The position numbers were made by a program, and so were the translations under genes. The notes beneath the pieces are model-generated. The model ran no database searches. It had not been told where the DNA came from and saw nothing but the letters and a program-made list of their open reading frames with translations. This document shows, piece by piece, positions 63,130 to 64,000 of a stretch of 64,000 bases of DNA. This DNA is from Sporosarcina sp. FSL K6-3457. GTDB lineage: Bacteria > Bacillota > Bacilli > Bacillales_A > Planococcaceae. The stretch is taken from NCBI RefSeq assembly GCF_038007285.1, contig NZ_JBBOWX010000001.1, positions 62,001-126,000 of the forward strand, read 5' to 3'. Within the stretch, counting starts at the first letter, position 1. Every line of letters begins with the position of its first letter.

Positions 63130-64000
63130 ATGTTAAGTTGGGAAGAACGTCGTCAACTCGTTAAAGTTGCCAACCTATACTATGTGGAAGGCTGGACGCA
63201 ACAGCAGATTGCAAAAAAAATTGGTGTTTCTCGTCCTGTCATTTCGAAAATGCTACAAAAGGCAAAAGATGTGGGAATTGTAGAGGTATACATAAAAGAT
63301 GAAAACGTACATACAGTAGACTTAGAAAAAAAGCTTGAAGAAAAATTTAGGTTGCAGGATACGGTTGTAGTTCCGGCTACTGGCCTTACACCAGATATGA
63401 CCAGGCGCGCAGTTGGTCAAGCGGCCGGACGTTATTTGGCCAAGCATTTAGCAAGTGACGTAGAAAGGCTTGGTATTTCTTGGGGAACGACGCTTGCAGA
63501 AGTTGTCAAAGAGTACCCTTTTGAGCGACGAGAAAATATGAGTGTGGTCCCTCTTGTCGGGGGGATGGGAACAAAAAGTGTGGAAATTCACGCTAATCAT
63601 CTTGCTTATGAGCTTGCTAAAAAAATGAATGGCAAGTGTTGCTACTTATACGCGCCCGCCATTGTTGAAACGGAAGAGTTAAAAGACCGACTTGTAAAAA
63701 TGGATGACATTGCCCAAGTATTAGAAGAAGGGAAGAATGTCCAAGTTGCTGTAATTGGTATCGGAAATCCGCATAAGGGATCTACGATGAAGGATATTGG
63801 TTATTTGCAAGATGCCGATATTCAAAATTTGAAAAAAGCTGGTGCTATTGGAGATATTAGCTCTCGCTTTTTTGATCAGGATGGTACGCCTATCGAGAAC
63901 AATCTCAATAACCGAATTATTGGTCTGAGTCTGAAGGACTTGAGGAAAATCCCTTATGTCATTGGGGTTGTAGAAGGGGCGTATAAGGCGGAAAGTATTC
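63130..64000 (+). CDS. SorC-family sugar-binding regulator, copy 2 (cut by window end)
   Basis: At least 290 residues of a second SorC-type regulator, starting MLSWEERRQLVKVANLYYVEGWTQQQIAKKIGVSRPVISKMLQKAK. It is a close paralog of copy 1: the motifs GISWGTTLAEVV, VVPLVGGMGTKSVEIHANHLAYELAKKM and IGIGNPHKGSTM align position by position. GAGGG precedes the ATG. It starts 129 bp after copy 1, behind a terminator. The last residues lie outside the window. The close pairing suggests a tandem duplication, perhaps with different signals. Confidence 0.85.
   Translation, partial: MLSWEERRQLVKVANLYYVEGWTQQQIAKKIGVSRPVISKMLQKAKDVGIVEVYIKDENVHTVDLEKKLEEKFRLQDTVVVPATGLTPDMTRRAVGQAAGRYLAKHLASDVERLGISWGTTLAEVVKEYPFERRENMSVVPLVGGMGTKSVEIHANHLAYELAKKMNGKCCYLYAPAIVETEELKDRLVKMDDIAQVLEEGKNVQVAVIGIGNPHKGSTMKDIGYLQDADIQNLKKAGAIGDISSRFFDQDGTPIENNLNNRIIGLSLKDLRKIPYVIGVVEGAYKAESI

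Overview
The window looks like chromosomal DNA of a low-to-moderate GC, Gram-positive, B. subtilis-like bacterium of the Bacillales, plausibly Planococcaceae such as Sporosarcina. That genus is an inference. The support is strong AGGAGG-type ribosome sites, many GTG and TTG starts, U-tailed hairpin terminators after most operons, close homologs of Bacillus genes (desR, the ywrD/ywrB/ywrA set, LicT with its RNA antiterminator, CcpA-type cre sites, an MhqR-like operator, hprK) and an aco operon. No tRNA, rRNA or CRISPR array was seen.

Layout. 0-5 kb: end of desK, desR, a kynurenine operon (kynU-kynB-kynA) preceded by three 21-bp direct repeats, then a short D,D-carboxypeptidase. 5-14 kb: single-gene units (AbrB-like protein, YqcI/YcgG protein, dimethylarginine hydrolase-like enzyme, Uma2 nuclease-like protein, chemotaxis receptor, ring-cleaving dioxygenase under a near-perfect MhqR-type palindrome) and the ywrD-ywrB-ywrA block, which lies between two copies of a dispersed hairpin repeat. 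14-20.4 kb: an MFS transporter and a beta-glucoside PTS operon bglP-bglH-licT with a RAT/terminator leader and a candidate cre site. 20.7-31.2 kb: an accessory, defence-like island. It holds an orphan XRE regulator, two tandem zinc-ribbon paralogs, a NUDIX hydrolase with a PLD/DEVH-helicase protein, an IS200/IS605 remnant, and an AT-rich three-gene operon of a DUF262 protein, a small HEPN-like protein and a fused nuclease-methylase-specificity protein.

31.8-38.4 kb: an MFS transporter, then a sugar cluster with mannitol-type PTS IICB and IIA, a HAD phosphatase, a Gfo/Idh/MocA oxidoreductase, an RpiR regulator and NanE. 38.7-43.5 kb: DUF4317 protein, acyl-CoA dehydrogenase-like enzyme, nucleoside deoxyribosyltransferase and three small proteins, one of 55 codons. 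43.5-46.4 kb: a chitin module (secreted GH18 chitinase and AA10 monooxygenase, both with CBM5/12-like modules). 46.7-52.2 kb: PgeF, a very large hybrid sensor kinase, and a divergent TetR/SDR pair. 52.3-54.0 kb: two overlapping RhuM-type genes, the first fused to a predicted nuclease and the second frameshifted. 54-57 kb: YitT protein, a divergent second-type HprK, and a Cof-type HAD phosphatase. 57.2-64 kb: acetoin dehydrogenase operon acoA-acoB-acoC-acoL followed by two tandem SorC-type regulators, the last cut by the window edge.

Working together: several units share carbon catabolite logic (cre sites at bgl and chitinase, an HprK paralog, PTS genes). The 21-31 kb island and the RhuM pair are the best places to look for undescribed anti-phage or conflict systems.
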